64,000 nucleotides of DNA from positions 18,802,700 to 18,866,699 of the forward strand of contig OW285191.1 in NCBI GenBank assembly GCA_935421135.1, written 5' to 3'. The notes below the pieces were generated by a model. The model was given only the letters and a program-made list of their open reading frames with translations, searched no databases and was not told the origin of the DNA. Every line of letters starts with the position of its first letter. Positions within the stretch are counted from its first letter, which is position 1. The translations under genes and the position numbers were made by a program. Below are positions 1 through 12,961 of this stretch, in pieces. This DNA comes from Bugulina stolonifera (Eukaryota > Bryozoa > Gymnolaemata > Cheilostomatida > Bugulidae).

Positions 1-7
1 CGCTTAC

Positions 8-843
8 AGTTACGAAAGAGAAAATATATCTTAAAAGGGCAGACTATATTTCAGTTAAATCTGTATGCAAACACACAATCATAACATAGTTTGGATTGTA
101 GGCCTACACAAACCCACTGTCTATTGCACTGGTAGATCTACTAAATAGTGTGCATTACCTACTTAGTAGATGATTCAAATTATAGTTATAATCTTTCATA
201 TCTGTGACCACATGATACCAAGTACCCAGTCCAAATCTATCTACATAACTACAAGACTTACTGGTCTAAAAGCATTATCAGTCTCAGGCTGGATTCTTTG
301 TCTAAGGGAAGGCAGTGATACGGGTCTACAGGATACCTTCTCCATAAATCTGGTGCTACCTTGCTGGTATTGGAGAGGTAAGTTTAGGAACACATGCTAC
401 AGGTAGACACAACCGTTACAATTTGTAGCCACTGATTTATAACTAGGAAATCTATGTGTACATGGGGAATAGAGCTACTGTAACAGGCAGTCACATGTTA
501 ACTCAGAAGGGCACAGAAACTGTGTTCCAGATTTCGTACGCATGGAGAAACTACATATTCTCTCCTACGGCTATACCATAGAATCTTCTTGCATAAACTA
601 GGATATTAACTGAAAGATAATCAGGAATCTATATACAATGTAAGTACCACAGATAAACAGTAGAATGACAACTCCCAACCCAATTTACTAATTTCACTAA
701 TCTATTATATAACAGTCGCTTCGAGTGTTGCATTCATCTAGCAGATCCCACATTAGAAGATATAAAATGACAAAAAACATGCTTACCTGGTGGTGGTGAG
801 GGAGTGAACTGGAAGATGCCAATGTGGTGAATTGACTAGCCAT
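8..843 (-). CDS. 5' part of an unrecognised gene, cut by the window edge
   Basis: Three possible exons join in phase 0 on the minus strand: 787-843 (starts with ATG and ends CAG before GTAAGC), 262-363 (acceptor ...AATACCAG, donor GTAAGT) and 8-43 (acceptor ...AAATATAG, donor GTAAGC). Together they read MASQFTTLASSSSLPHHHQ, then a basic stretch containing RQRIQPETDNAFRP, then SALLRYIFSFVT. I do not recognise the family. Support is limited to three consecutive in-frame exons with good splice signals; the rest of the gene would lie left of position 1. The last exon is only 36 bp and the least certain. The plus-strand open frame over 170-406 is probably a shadow. Confidence 0.35.
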
Positions 844-2669
844 TGTTTAGAGTTAATAATCCTAGTAATAGCAAACAATAACACTATTATTAACTGTTAA
901 TCCAGCCCATACCTTGACAATACACAGGCAAACTAAACACGACAGTAAGAGCTGAGCTGAAGTATAAATGTATAATGCTAAGTACAATAGACAACACTAT
1001 ACAGACGGTAGTAGTGATGACCTAGTATTGATTAGTGAGGCTATTTCAGTATTATCACCTTTGTTATTACATCAATTAGTTATAGAGTGTAACATATAAT
1101 AATAATATTATTGTATTATATAGTTACTATCGTAGCAGATGGATGTATTATGTAAACACAACTCATGTATTTTAATAACATAGTAACCAAGGCAAATTAT
1201 AGTAATAAGAAGTAATGTTGTGTTTATAGACCCAACTTCGACCCATAGTGCTACTTTACTACATTAACTCATAATTTTATATGATGTGTCTCTATACATT
1301 ATGTACATAAAATATGCACCTTTCTTGCTATTGTTCAAAAAGAGCAAGACCATTACACAACAAAAAATAAGTTCTACCAGTATTACTGATAACGCACTGC
1401 ATCAGTTAGTGGAAGAGATAACTTCAGATGTGAATTCAATGCATAGATTATACTGTTTCTGAATTGAGTATGTTATAGGGTTGGGTGTAGCTTGCACCTT
1501 TGTAGATAGGCAAACATTAGGCCTATATTCCTGTAGACTAACGGATATTAGGCCTAAGGGAATGATTAAACCTGACCTGTTTACTGCCAGTATACTTGTA
1601 CATGGTGGATGAAACTCCTAAGGGAACCCCAACAGTAACACCATCACTGGTCACTTAATAGGCAGCAGTGTTGTTGTACTGTCTGTCATATCTACATGGC
1701 TTTACAACTGTATGTACATGTACATAAATAAACTGAGTAGAGTTATAGTAGCATAGAATAGGTTCATACATATAGTAGTAGTAGTAGTAATATAAAGTAT
1801 AATTTATGTAGATTGGGTGTTATATAAAACATACAGCTACTAAATAATATGCTATATGGTGACTATATAACACTGCAACTCAGTAATACACCAGACATTC
1901 ATTCCATGCTCACAGAAAAACAAAAAGCTGACAAGTTGGGCAATTGGCTGTAGGCTATGTTACTATGTAATGTGAAGTCCATATAATTGGTTGTTTATTT
2001 TTAAACTCCTAGTAACACAGAGAGATCTGCTATGGGTCATAGGCATAGGCATCAGGCATGGGGTGGAGGCATCAGGTATGGAGTGGAGGTATCAGGCATG
2101 GAGTGGAGGCATCAGGCATGGAGTGGAGATATGGGGTGGAGGTATGGAGTGGAGGTATGGAGTGGAGGCATGGAGTGGAGGCATGGAGTGGAGGCATGGG
2201 GTGAAGTCATCAGGCATGGAGTGGAGGCATCAGGCATGGGGTGGGGGGTATTGAGTCACTCATAAAGTTGAGAGAGCCACCATTTTATAGCATAACTAAA
2301 TATGTTAACCTCTGCAGGCAAAGACTGGACATTATAATAACACCTCTAATAACCATAATAATTTATTTTAACTTGATATATCAATAGTAGTATAATTATT
2401 ATAAAGTAGTATACAGATAATAGTCTACATACACCACACCATTTTAGTTGGGACTTAGAAGAAAGAATATATATCTATTAATTCATTTATTGGACCTATG
2501 GGAGAAGAAGGCTAAATCATGGATTAATGGCACAGGGGTGCATCGTCCCAAACTCCTAAGAACCATTAGAGGATATATAAAAGCAAAGGCTAATAGACTA
2601 ATTGACCAAATACTTTAATAGTAAACTTAGATATTGAGCAAGTCAGCTAGCCAGAGTTTAGGACACTCC
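844..2669. other. Intergenic region, no gene seen
   Basis: AT-rich sequence between the start of the left partial gene and the 3' end of the sorting nexin. I see no exon with convincing splice signals. The only notable structure is the G-rich minisatellite at 2041-2252. Confidence 0.6.
2041..2252. repeat. G-rich minisatellite (CATGGAGTGGAGG-type unit)
   Basis: Tandem units of about 9-18 bp built from GGCATGGAGTGGA, with GGCATCAGG inserts, run for about 210 bp. Strand asymmetry is strong (G on plus). The array opens overlapping reading frames in several phases that look like repetitive proteins; these are artefacts of the repeat. Confidence 0.85.
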
Positions 2670-5600
2670 TCAGTGACTGTCCTCCTTGATTCCATTTAAA
2701 CACATCTTGTAAAGCTGTACTTGCGCCTGTCAACAACAATAATAACATACATGTATGTCACATTCTACTACAGATATGACCCCATGCCCATGCCCGATTC
2801 AAACCGCAAGCGGGAAGTAATAGCATATATTATATTGTATAGTTAGTTACAGGCATGAAACCTCTAGTAACATCATCAATGTATATTTTTGACTAACCTT
2901 GGCATGTTTTATCTGCAACTCTGCTAGCTCCGTCAAATTCTTTCTGAAATGTACTATTCGTCTAGACTTGAAAGAGGCTAACTCTGTAAGAGAAAACGTT
3001 AGACTGAACTCTCTGTAAACATTAGACTGAGCTCTCTGTACGCATACACCGAGCTTTCTATACACATACACTGTGCTCTCAATGCACGTAGACTGAACTC
3101 TCAACATACATACAGACCAGCTTTCAACGCATACATATAGACTCAGCTCTCAACATACAGTGAAAGGAAGACTGTTTCCTTACCATCTCTAGCTACTTCA
3201 GATATCTTCTCAAATTTCTCCGACATGCTCTGCTGGGTGGCCTCAGCGTTAGCCACATCCTTGTTCTTCTGACGTGCTTTGTCTAGTGCCTGTACATACA
3301 TAGTCGTATACAGAATACATAGCACCTGTCTAGTGCCTGTACATACATAGTCACATAGTCATACGCACAGCATAGCTCTAGAAACTTCGCAGTAAATGAT
3401 GAGATTACGCATTGCGCTATATACCAACTGTTAGAAGACCTTACCTTGTTGGAATGTTCAAAGTTAGCCAAGGATCTTGACCGCCGGTAGAGCAAATCTA
3501 AGGCTGCACGGGTATCATTTGTGTAGTATCGTAACAAGTCAGAGAGTTTGAGGTCAAAATCTGAGGCCATCCGACCCTCCAGCTTCTGCAAGGTCAACAC
3601 CAAAGTTACACAACTGATTCTAAAGATTGAATACTTTGTGTGAACCAAAATACATAAGTGTAAGTGTCCCTACATCTACATCTACATTTAAACTACACAT
3701 GAAAGCAACAACTGTAAACTACCGGAGGACCATAACAGTGTAAATTATACGTACTCTGGTCTTTTCAAAGCATTCTGCAACTTTGCCCAGTAACCTGTAA
3801 ACAATACAATAGCATTTATTTATATCTGTACATATGCATGGCCATGTCAATCCTCAAAGTATACAGTCTTCCCTTTTTATTTAAATTAAGTGAAGACTAG
3901 ATAGAATGGATCTACCAAGCCATTCAATGCCACAGAAGGGTGTCAGCAAAGTGTCATCACAATATTAGTATGGTGTCAGTAACGTGCCATCGTGCAGAGC
4001 GGAAAGTACCACTACAGTGCCATCAAGGTATCAAGATGGTGTCAGTAAGGTGTTATCATGGTGTCAGTAAGGTATCATTACAACATAGTAAGGTATCATC
4101 ACAGTGTCAGTAAGGTATCAGTAAAGTGTCATCAACTTATCAGTAAATTGTCATCAACGGATCAGTAAGGTGCTGTCATGGTATTAGTAAGGTGCTGTCA
4201 TGGTATTAGTAAGGTGCTGTCATGGTATCAGTAAGGTGTTATCATGGTATTAGTAAGGTGTCATCGCAGCTCATACTAACACTTACTTGTCAAGTTCTGT
4301 ATTCTCAATAGTGGAGAGGGTTACAAAACCAGTAGACAGTTTAATATAAACATCGGCTGCATCTGAAATGTACACAAGAGACAAACGTATGGATAGCGAA
4401 CCACTTGCTAATAGGAACCATGTATCTATGCCAATAGGAACCATGTATCTATGCTAATAGGAACCATGTATCTATGCTAATAGGAACCATGTATCTATGC
4501 TAATAGGAACCATGTATCTATGCTAATAGGAACCATGTACCTATGCTAATAGGAACCATGTATCTATGCTAATAGGAACCATGTATCTATGCTAATAGGA
4601 ACCGTGTATCTATACTAATAGGAACCATGTATCTATGCTAATAGGAACCATGTATCTATGCTAATAGGAACCATGTATCTATGCTAGCAAACACTGATGG
4701 TGCGGTTTGAGTGACTAACCTTTCTGACTTCTGGTGAACCTGTCTGCCTTAGCAGTGGCAGCAGAAAGCTTGTTGTGATACTCGGAGAGAAAATGCTTTT
4801 CCTTCTCAAAATATTCATCTGTTTCCTGCATAGCGAGTAAAATATATACCATATGAACACATGTACACACAAATATATACCATATGAACACATGTACACA
4901 CAAATATATACCATATGGACACATGTATACACAAATATATACCTTATGAACACATGTACACACAAATACATATCACATGAACATATTATGTACACACATA
5001 TATAATTTATATACCACATGGACACACACGCACATTAAACAAATACAAATATATAGGCTATGTGAATGGTAAAATAAAGAAAGCTTGTACACTCTATCAG
5101 GACATACACTACCAGCACCGCCCTATCACGATATACACTACTAGCACCGCCCTATCACGATATACACTACTAGCACTGCCCTATCACGACATACACTACC
5201 AGCACTACCCTATCACGACATACACTACCAGCACTGCCCTATCACGACATACACTACCAGCACTACCCTATCACGACATACACTATCAGCACTGCCCTAT
5301 CACGACATACACTACCAGCACTACCCTATCACGACATACACTACCAGCACTGCCCTATCACGACATACACTACCAGCACTACCCTATCACGACATACACT
5401 ATCAGCACTGCCCTATCACGATATACACTACTAGCACCGCCCTATCACGATATACACTACCAGCACTGTCCTATCACGACATACACCATCAGCACTGTCC
5501 TATCACGATATACACTACCAGCACTACCCTATCACGACATACACTACCAGCACTGCCGTATCACGACATACACTACCAGCACTGTCCTATCACGATATAC

Positions 5601-7627
5601 ACTACTAGCACCGCCCTATCACCATATACACTACCAGCACTGTCCTATCACGACATACACCATCAGCACTGTCCTATCACGATATACACTACCAGCACTG
5701 CCCTATCACGACATACACTACCAGCACTACCCTATCACGACATACACTACCAGCACTGCCCTATCACGACATACACTACCAGCACTACCCTATCACGACA
5801 TACACTACCAGCACTACCCTATCATGACATACACTACTAGCACTGTCCTATCACGACATACACTACCAGTACTACCCTATCACGACATACACTACCAGCA
5901 CTGTCCTATCACGACATACACTACCAGTACTGTCCTACCTTCTGCCCTGAGAGAATAAGAGTCTCATCTGCCTTCTTGGTAAGTGCAGAAATAAAACCAC
6001 TAAACTTTTCTTTCTTGTTTTTACTTCGCGCACACAACTGGTAAGAGAACAGATAAAGCAATTACGTATGTTGTTGGAAAATATCTAGTGTAAAACACAA
6101 ACATTAAACTTTGTTCCAGTAGCTAAAATATAACCAAAGATCCTAACAGAAAAATGTCACAGCTACAATTCTTAGGCAACAGATGCTGACTATATCCACT
6201 CTCTAGTGGGGGAGGTAGAAATAACAGAGTACATACATCTTCCTCATATTTAAGAAAGACTCTGAATGTAGTGTTCTCCCTCAGTTTAGGGTGGGAAGCC
6301 ACTCTCTGGAGGAAGACTTCATGCATGGCTACAGTCTTCTTGAACGTTGCCAGATACTCCCTACAACATTGTGTAACGTCAGTACTACAATTACTCCCTA
6401 CAACATTGTCTAATATCAGTACTATAACTACTCCCTACAATATTGTGTAACACCAGTACCATATACATGTAAGATGCTTCAATGGACAAACTTACGCCTC
6501 CAGCTCCTGTTTCATCTTAGAGAACTCCTCCTTAGTCATAGCCCCCTCGCCTTCACTCAGTCTCTGTAACTTCTCCCTCGACGCATCAAAGTCAGGCCTT
6601 GGAGGTGGAGGAGGTATCTATAACACAGAATACGCTGACTGCAAGATATATTAGGAACAGCTAGATAGCGACAAGAATGACCGTTGTAAATATAATAGAC
6701 ATGTACAAGATACAAATAACAAGCCAAGTGAGACCGCCGACAGCTTGATGTATTACATGTGTATATTATACTGAGGCTAATGTGTATGCTATACTAAGGC
6801 TAATGTAACTTACAATGACTCCAGCATAGTCCTCATTCTCAACGAACCGATCATGTAGCCAGACAAATTCTTCGTGAAGTCGCACTACAGACAACTCTGG
6901 TTTCTCAAACTCTGGAAGCGTAGTCTACGAATATAGAGTAGATAACATAGTGTCATGTACAGGTAGAGAGTTCATAACTGTAAATAGTAAGCAGACAGAG
7001 AGTAGATAACTCTGATGTAATTCTAAACAGTTGCCTAAATGTTAGACAAGATGGAGAGCAGACAACTTTGAATAATGTACATGTTGAGAGTAGACAACTC
7101 CAATGATCTGATATGATAGTAGCGATTAGATTATGTTAAATAATAAGCTGTACAAGTGGAGGGTAGGTAACTCCATATGGTGTAGAAGTGGAGAGTAGAT
7201 AAATCCAAATGAGGATAGACATCCTTAGGCAGAGGAAACCCTAGGGAAGTACTGCGTATATTACTTGTGCATGTTGTATAACTATTTGTCAGTAGCACTA
7301 AAATTGTGAAATACCTTCGTATGGACTGTAAACTTGACTTTATCCTTCTCACTCAGGGCATCACTGATGTCTATTTCCAATGAACTGTCTGTGTTCAGGT
7401 CTACAGACGCTGTACGACTCTATAACACAACACATATATGGCTTTCAGTAAAAGCAACTGGTAATCTAAATTGTGTAGTCGCGAGCATATAAACAATACA
7501 GTGTAGGAAACAACACATCAACAGTGGTACTCCATCATAACTACAACTATTTATAAAATGGAAGGTAATGAATCACCTTTTCAGGCTCTGGGTCATTGAG
7601 AGGGGCATCCTCAAGCATATCATCCAT
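2670..7627 (-). CDS. SNX6: Sorting nexin, SNX5/SNX6 type (PX-BAR, retromer/ESCPE-1)
   Basis: Exons, 5' to 3': 7577-7627, 7315-7419, 6814-6924, 6496-6617, 6237-6360, 5939-6037, 4720-4825, 4287-4362, 3755-3794, 3445-3585, 3184-3289, 2898-2983, 2670-2726. They total 1224 nt (407 aa), close to the 404-406 aa of vertebrate SNX5/SNX6, and close in frame at TGA. The PX region includes [38 protein letters not shown] and [15 protein letters not shown]. The BAR region includes [25 protein letters not shown] and [18 protein letters not shown]. The family pairs with SNX1/2 in a tubulating coat for endosome-to-Golgi retrieval; SNX5/6-type PX domains lack the canonical PI3P pocket. The start is the ATG in the exon beginning GACGGAATG; an upstream untranslated exon is likely because an acceptor precedes it. 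Introns carry several minisatellites. Orthology to SNX5, SNX6 or SNX32 cannot be separated by eye. Confidence 0.93.
3960..4262. repeat. Imperfect tandem repeat in sorting nexin intron
   Basis: Degenerate units around GTCAGTAAGGTGTCATCA and GGTATTAGTAAGGTGCTGTC occupy the intron between exons 3755-3794 and 4287-4362. The units contain GTAAGG or GTAAGGTATC on the plus strand; this is antisense to the gene, so they are not donors for it. Confidence 0.75.
4407..4686. repeat. 23-bp minisatellite, about 12 copies
   Basis: The 23-bp unit GCTAATAGGAACCATGT + ATCTAT repeats about 12 times with few substitutions (for example ACC to ACCG, GCT to ACT). It lies in the intron between exons 4287-4362 and 4720-4825 of the sorting nexin and ends about 35 bp from the donor of the latter. 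Confidence 0.9.
4846..4985. repeat. About 32-bp tandem repeat, 4-5 copies
   Basis: Units with ATATACCATATGAACACATG followed by TACACACAA repeat 4-5 times, starting about 20 bp upstream (in gene sense) of the acceptor of sorting nexin exon 4720-4825. Confidence 0.8.
5095..5938. repeat. 29-bp minisatellite, about 29 copies, abutting a splice donor
   Basis: The unit (first 20 bases CACGACATACACTACCAGCA, then CTGCCCTAT) is 29 bp and repeats about 29 times. Because 29 is not a multiple of 3, an 87-bp (29-codon) period creates a false 298-aa open frame on the plus strand. The array reaches to within a few bases of the donor of sorting nexin exon 5939-6037, and the first intron bases GTAGGACAG resemble the unit's GATAGGACAG. 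Confidence 0.92.
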
Positions 7628-9008
7628 TCCGTCCTAAAAATAATACTTCTAGTATTAATTGCCATTTAATTAACTTACTGAAATAAGTTCTGTATAAGCA
7701 TAGCACTGCTCACCATACAATTGGTTCACTTACCCTCTCAGACTAGTTATACATTTATTGGCTGTACATCAAATAAATGGCTACCTATTATATAACAGGC
7801 CTACAACATTTCAATGGATTAGTTACATTAAAGTTCTGATGGGAACACTAATTCACCTTTATTTCATGAATAATTATGTTAGGCCTACATAAAATATATT
7901 TACATAAGCCTATAGTAGATGTTCAGCATAGCTGGGGATATAAATGAGAACCCTTCAAACAGGGTCCAGACTATAAATTACTCTAAATGCAATTTCCGGC
8001 ATTGGTTGGTAGTCATAACGTTTATCAAACTCAATTTAAAATACTGATTCTCCTTATTTGGTCTACTATGGATATGACTGGAGATAGAGCTACCATGGAC
8101 ACAGCTGATTGTGAATGGCTCCGAAGCCTCACTGTAACTACAAGAACTTGTAGATTATGTTTACTCATTTTATTACTCATCACAAGCGTATTCTTATTAT
8201 AAGTCTTATGTTTGATAGAATATAAGAATTAAATGTTCAATAATAATAATTATTTTAATAAAATAATATAATTATATTTATTAATATAAAATAAGAATTA
8301 TTATAAATAATCATCATAATAATTCTTATTTTATAATAATATGAACACAACTACAATATAATAATAATGTACTCTAGATCTACAAATAATGTTACATTAT
8401 TTGTAGATTTAGATTGTAGAATGTAGATTAGAATGTATCTTAGCAAGCAAGCAAGCATAAGCATGCATATCGATTGGCTGAGAATTTGATTTACTCATGC
8501 AAAAAACAAGTTTACATCCATAGGATCGGATGAAAACCTCCACATCATGCAATGTCAATGCTTCATGTTATAAAATAATAAATGTATGTATTGAATTAGA
8601 GCAATGAGCAAAGTGAAAGAAAGTTACACTAAACTGAAATTTCAAAGAGGAAATTGAATAAAAGTTGAAGCAACACCCACCATCATGATTAACTTCCGGA
8701 GTCAGCAGTTTTTCACAGTCAATAAAAACAAGGTGATTATTTTCGAATAAGAAAGTAGCCGATCTGTTGCCGTGCAAAAACCACCTCGAAAAGATCGAAG
8801 AAAATAATAGTCAGTTTTATCCCTTATATTGAGCGCGGTGCATATTGATAAATCACCGCAATTATATACGCCAACAACAAAATGCAACAAATGCGCGCAA
8901 ATATTTAAAGAAACTTTTTCCTCACCTCATTGTAATCTGTAAAAAATTTAGTCCATCTTCATGTTACTACTACAATCTAACATAAAAATATTGTAATTTT
9001 TAATTACT
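7628..9008. promoter_or_regulatory. Divergent intergenic region between sorting nexin and XRCC3
   Basis: About 1.4 kb separates the two divergent start codons and should hold both promoters and the sorting nexin 5' UTR. It is very AT-rich (8220-8350) with an AT inverted repeat at 8285-8335 (arms around AAGAATTATTAT and ATAATAATTCTT). A candidate untranslated exon of the sorting nexin could end before GTGAGG at about 8915 (minus); an ATG there would be out of frame, so I did not use it as the start. No defined core promoter motif is evident. Confidence 0.45.
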
Positions 9009-12000
9009 ATGAATCTTACTATTGCAGTTTTAGACACACATCCAGATATAATCAAACGGCTTAAAAATGGTAAGGGAAATCAAAAATAGGTATTGTTAAT
9101 ATATTATAATAGATTATAGTAAAGTTATTATTATTTATTATAATTAGAATAAAATAATTTAATAATTATGATTATAGATTTATATAGAATAATTTGGTAA
9201 TAGTAATAATGCATATACTAACTAGAATTTATTAATTTCATATTTCAATTTTATTGTAATCATACTAATGTTTGTTCTGTTTTGAAAATTATGTATTCTG
9301 GCTTTATTCTCCCTTTTTGTATCTAAAAAAATTTATGTAAAAAATATTTCTTCTTCATCGTCTCCATACTTCCATGTAATCTATTTGCAGTTAGTTCGTG
9401 TCTAAAGAATTTTTTCCTGAGAACAATGTGGTCTCGAACCGTCGACCCGTGGCACTCCGTCAACCTGTGGCACTCCGTCAACCCGTGGCACTCCGTCTAG
9501 TATGTGTGAAGCTGCTATCATCACGGCCATCTCGGCAATCCCCAAAATGGAAGCTTCATTGACCGCATGTATAGCGGCAATCAGCCCACATACACAGCTA
9601 GACCGTTCTACCACATTCTCTCCACCACAACAAACCAAAGGGTTTCATAACCACCATCACCACTGTTGTCACAAATAATGCTCATGTGCTACTTTGTCAC
9701 CCTTCGCTACTTCAAAACAATCCACAACATTGGTAGCAGCAGTGGGATGCTGATGGACCCCTTTGGCTTGTTGTGTGTGGTGAAACTGTCCGGTGGTGTG
9801 TGTGGGCTGATTGCCGCTATACATGCGGTTGAAGCTTCCATTTTTGAGGTTGCCGAAATGGCCATGGTGGTAGCAGCTTCACACATGCTAGACGGAGTGT
9901 TGCAGGTTGCCGGCTCGAGACCACATTGGTTCCGAGGAAAAATCCACTACAATATTCATAATCACAGTTGTATGCTCCTTTGCTTTAGCTAAGATTTCTA
10001 AGCTTGAAGACATAGTTTTAAAGCCAACTACAGAACTCCAGAGGGAGGCTAAATTATCCAAACCTCATGTTGAGGCTCTAAGAAGCCAAGCCTGCTCTCT
10101 GATCTATCCATTCAAAGCTCTCTCAGGTATCCCATAATAATAATCTAAATGCTAAACCATGCAACACACTTCATATAACAGTTGACTAGTTTTAGTCGTT
10201 GATTTGATAAATAGGTAAATGGTAAAGTGGTAAGCCTATCTATGTACTCTGCATATATTATGTTACAACAAGTGGAGCACTCTGAAACGTACTAAATATA
10301 CGACATTGGTAATAAAATATACTGACTGATTATGAAGATTAAGCATCTCACGCGATGATTTGATATTACAAGATGTATCTTACATTATTAACTTTAGTCT
10401 ATAGTATTTACAACACTCTTTTACCTATACATGTGTAAGAGAATGCAGTATAAACATGAATCTGTTGGAGTTAGCCTTGCACTTTACTTCTTACTCTTTG
10501 ATTGATTTATTCAGTTTTGGATTGCTTGAAATCGTCATATGCGAAGCTTCCTATTGGATGTGATGCTATTGATAATGCTCTGAATGGTAAGATAAACAAT
10601 TCTACGGTTGAGCTGAGGACATTGATTTGAGCAAGATGTTAGTTTTACATCTCATTATCATTGATAGTGAAGGAGCATTGGTTTTACTGTTATGTATATT
10701 ATACATGTATATATAAATCGATGAAACCTGCAGACTGGAACCTCTACTATTGCTGGCACCTAGCCAAGCTAAAGAGCAATGAAACTGGTGTATTAAAACA
10801 AATGGCGTCTAATGTAGCCTTTATTGAAGGCGAAGGCTTGCCTGCATTTACTAATATTATGCTAATAAACCACAGGCAGAGGTTTGTTTATTTACTCATG
10901 TATATTTCAGGTGGAGTATTGTGTCAGGGAATAACGGAATTATCAGGAGATAGTTCTGCAGGTAAAACTCAGATTTGTATGCAGCTAGCGTTGAACTCAC
11001 AACTTATTCGACGTAATGGGAAACTGTGTAGTAAGTATAGACATGCTATTACCATTGTGAATGTTTTACATCTTGTGAATTATTGCTACTGTTATAAACT
11101 ATTTCTCTACATTGGTGTCTATTGCAGACTGCTTGTACATCTGTACTGAAGATGTTTTCCCCACTCAAAGGTTATTGCAGTTAGAGCGATCTGTTAAACA
11201 GTATAACCCCTCTCTAGCCAATCACAAGTTTACAGATCATGTATTCATTGAGCATCTGTCAGACAAGGTGTGTATCCAACACTAGGCAGTCATGTATTGC
11301 TTATAACCTGTTTACCTTCGGATATTGCATGTGGATGGGTTAACTAATGATTGGCTACTCTAAACCCACATTGTAGGGGCCCTAGGCTCACAGCTTATTT
11401 AACACCATGTTCAGCTATTTTTCGAGTTTCACTATTAGTTGACATTCAAAGCCCAACTCTTTTTGCTCTGAGATTACAGAAATTAAATTAAAACATTGAA
11501 ACACCGCCCTGACCATTTGAACTTCCACCATTTCCAGAATCAACCAATCAGAATGACTCTCTGTTTACAGGATCAACTGTTGGCAACTCTTGAGAACCGA
11601 GTTCCAAGCTTACTCGCTCGAGGTCTAACTAACCTCCTGATAATTGACTCAGTTACTGCAGTGTTTAGAGGTCAAGAGACAGACCAGGCCTTGACATCTA
11701 GAGCTAGAGATATATCAGCTATAGGTGTTCAGCTTCACAGACTGTCTGAGAAATACAAGATAGCTGTGTTCTGTGTCAACCAGGTAAGGGTGGGCAAGAC
11801 TGGGTGGGGGGGGGGCACTTGACTAATACTAACGAGCTTTTCTAGAGACAGCTTACCTTGATACCGTTTGCATATGGGAGTCGTGTACATATGTATATCT
11901 TACCATGCAGGTAACAGCTGATATGAGAGAGCACAATAGTTGTGGACAGAGTCTACCTGCCCTGGGTCTTACCTGGTCAAACCTTGTCACAACTAGACTT

Positions 12001-12493
12001 CAGGTCAGTTACTTGTAGTCTGTAGTGACTTGCGTTGTGTGGATTTGGGCACTGCCACTAAACCTACCTATCTGTGTTAATCTGCATCTCTATGCCCACA
12101 GTAAAGTTTCCTGGTCGATATCTTTGAGCATTAGGATTAATAAAAATTCATCAAAAATAATGCGTTCATTTTTTTCAGCAATGTTGTAATCTAGCCTGAG
12201 TTTTGAGAAGGGCTTGTCTTGGTACATAGTACATGTACTTGATTGTATAAATTCACACCCCATTTTCTCAAGGTAGAGACTCACAATGCCATTGTTATTG
12301 AGAGGGTCAGTCCTCAAGCTAGTAGAATGAATGTATACAGCTCTCACCCCAACATAATGAATTTATCTTTTTGCAGGTGCGCCGGTTACACCCAGAGTCC
12401 CCTATTCGACAGCTGGCTGTAGCCTTTGCTCCCCACCTCCATAACAATTACTGTGAGTACAAAATCACACAAGATGGAGTTGTCTCTTCATGA
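9009..12493 (+). CDS. XRCC3: XRCC3, RAD51-family recombination protein
   Basis: Exons: 9009-9069, 9989-10126, 10515-10586, 10911-11030, 11128-11267, 11571-11783, 11911-12003, 12377-12493 (954 nt, 317 aa; human XRCC3 is 346 aa). The N-terminus MNLTIAVLDTHPDIIKRL matches the XRCC3 helix-hairpin-helix start. Exon 3 has KLPIGCDAIDNALNGG. Walker A is GDSSAGKT (about residues 103-110) in the context GITELSGDSSAGKTQ; LYICTEDVFPTQRLLQL follows; Walker B is LLIID (about 199-203). The C-terminus has FAPHLHNNYCEYKI, as in XRCC3 rather than RAD51C or XRCC2. XRCC3 with RAD51C forms the CX3 complex, which acts in homologous recombination and Holliday junction processing. Intron 1 (919 bp) contains a foldback element. 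The last codons overlap a dispersed hairpin-like motif (see findings). Confidence 0.95.
9412..9960. mobile_element. Foldback (inverted-repeat) element in XRCC3 intron 1
   Basis: The left arm (about 9412-9640) and right arm (about 9730-9960) are long imperfect inverted copies: GAACAATGTGGTCTCGAACC on the left matches the reverse complement of GGCTCGAGACCACATTGGTT on the right, and GCATGTATAGCGGCAATCAG is shared. The left arm has an extra triplication of CAACCCGTGGCACTCCGT. The right arm reads GGCTCGAGACC, and the left arm on the minus strand GGTTCGAGACC, both resembling a tRNA B box; TGGCCATGGTGG lies about 53 bp upstream as a possible A box. No transposase is present, so this is a non-autonomous element, possibly SINE-derived. 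Confidence 0.75.
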
Positions 12494-12961
12494 GTGTAGT
12501 CAAACTTGTGAATGCAATTGACAGACTAATAACTGTAGACTTTTATCTAGTTTTATCAACGTTTTAGAATATTTTATTTTTCTAGTTTGAGTCAAGTATC
12601 ATGAATTATTTGTGTCTCTTTATATCAACATTTTAATTCACTTATGCAAGTGTTTGTAGTTTATTCTTTTGCTGTTTAGTACAATGTATGTCTTAAATTA
12701 AAATTATTTCTTTCAAAGTTAAAATGTTACATTTGTCAGACTAAGCAAAAAGGGGACAAGTTAACCTGTGCAGTGTAGTATAGGCTGCGAAGCTGATTCA
12801 TAACACAACAGCTTGAAGGACATAATTTATTGATAGTTGGATAATTAAACTAAACTTGAATTAAATACTAGGATGAAGAATTCTGGTTAGATGCATGTAA
12901 ACTAGAATATATCGCCCATGAGCTACTGCCACTGAGATGTTCTCTCTCTCTCTCTTGTCTG
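12494..12961. other. Tail-to-tail spacer between XRCC3 and the IgGFc-like gene
   Basis: Two genes converge here with 468 bp between stop codons. The spacer must hold both polyadenylation sites; it is AT-rich and has a short (CT)n tract near 12941-12957. Nothing else is seen. Confidence 0.6.

Noticed and set aside
1991..2265. Repetitive GMEWRH ORFs
   Set aside because: Translation of the G-rich minisatellite in intergenic DNA.
5062..5958. 298-aa open frame with [20 protein letters not shown] repeats
   Set aside because: It is the translation of a 29-bp intronic minisatellite antisense to the sorting nexin; every frame of such an array stays open.
9402..9992. Two opposite-strand ORFs encoding similar peptides (CGLIAAIHAV)
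   Set aside because: Explained by the inverted arms of the foldback element; no splice-consistent gene uses them, apart from the real XRCC3 exon that starts at 9989.
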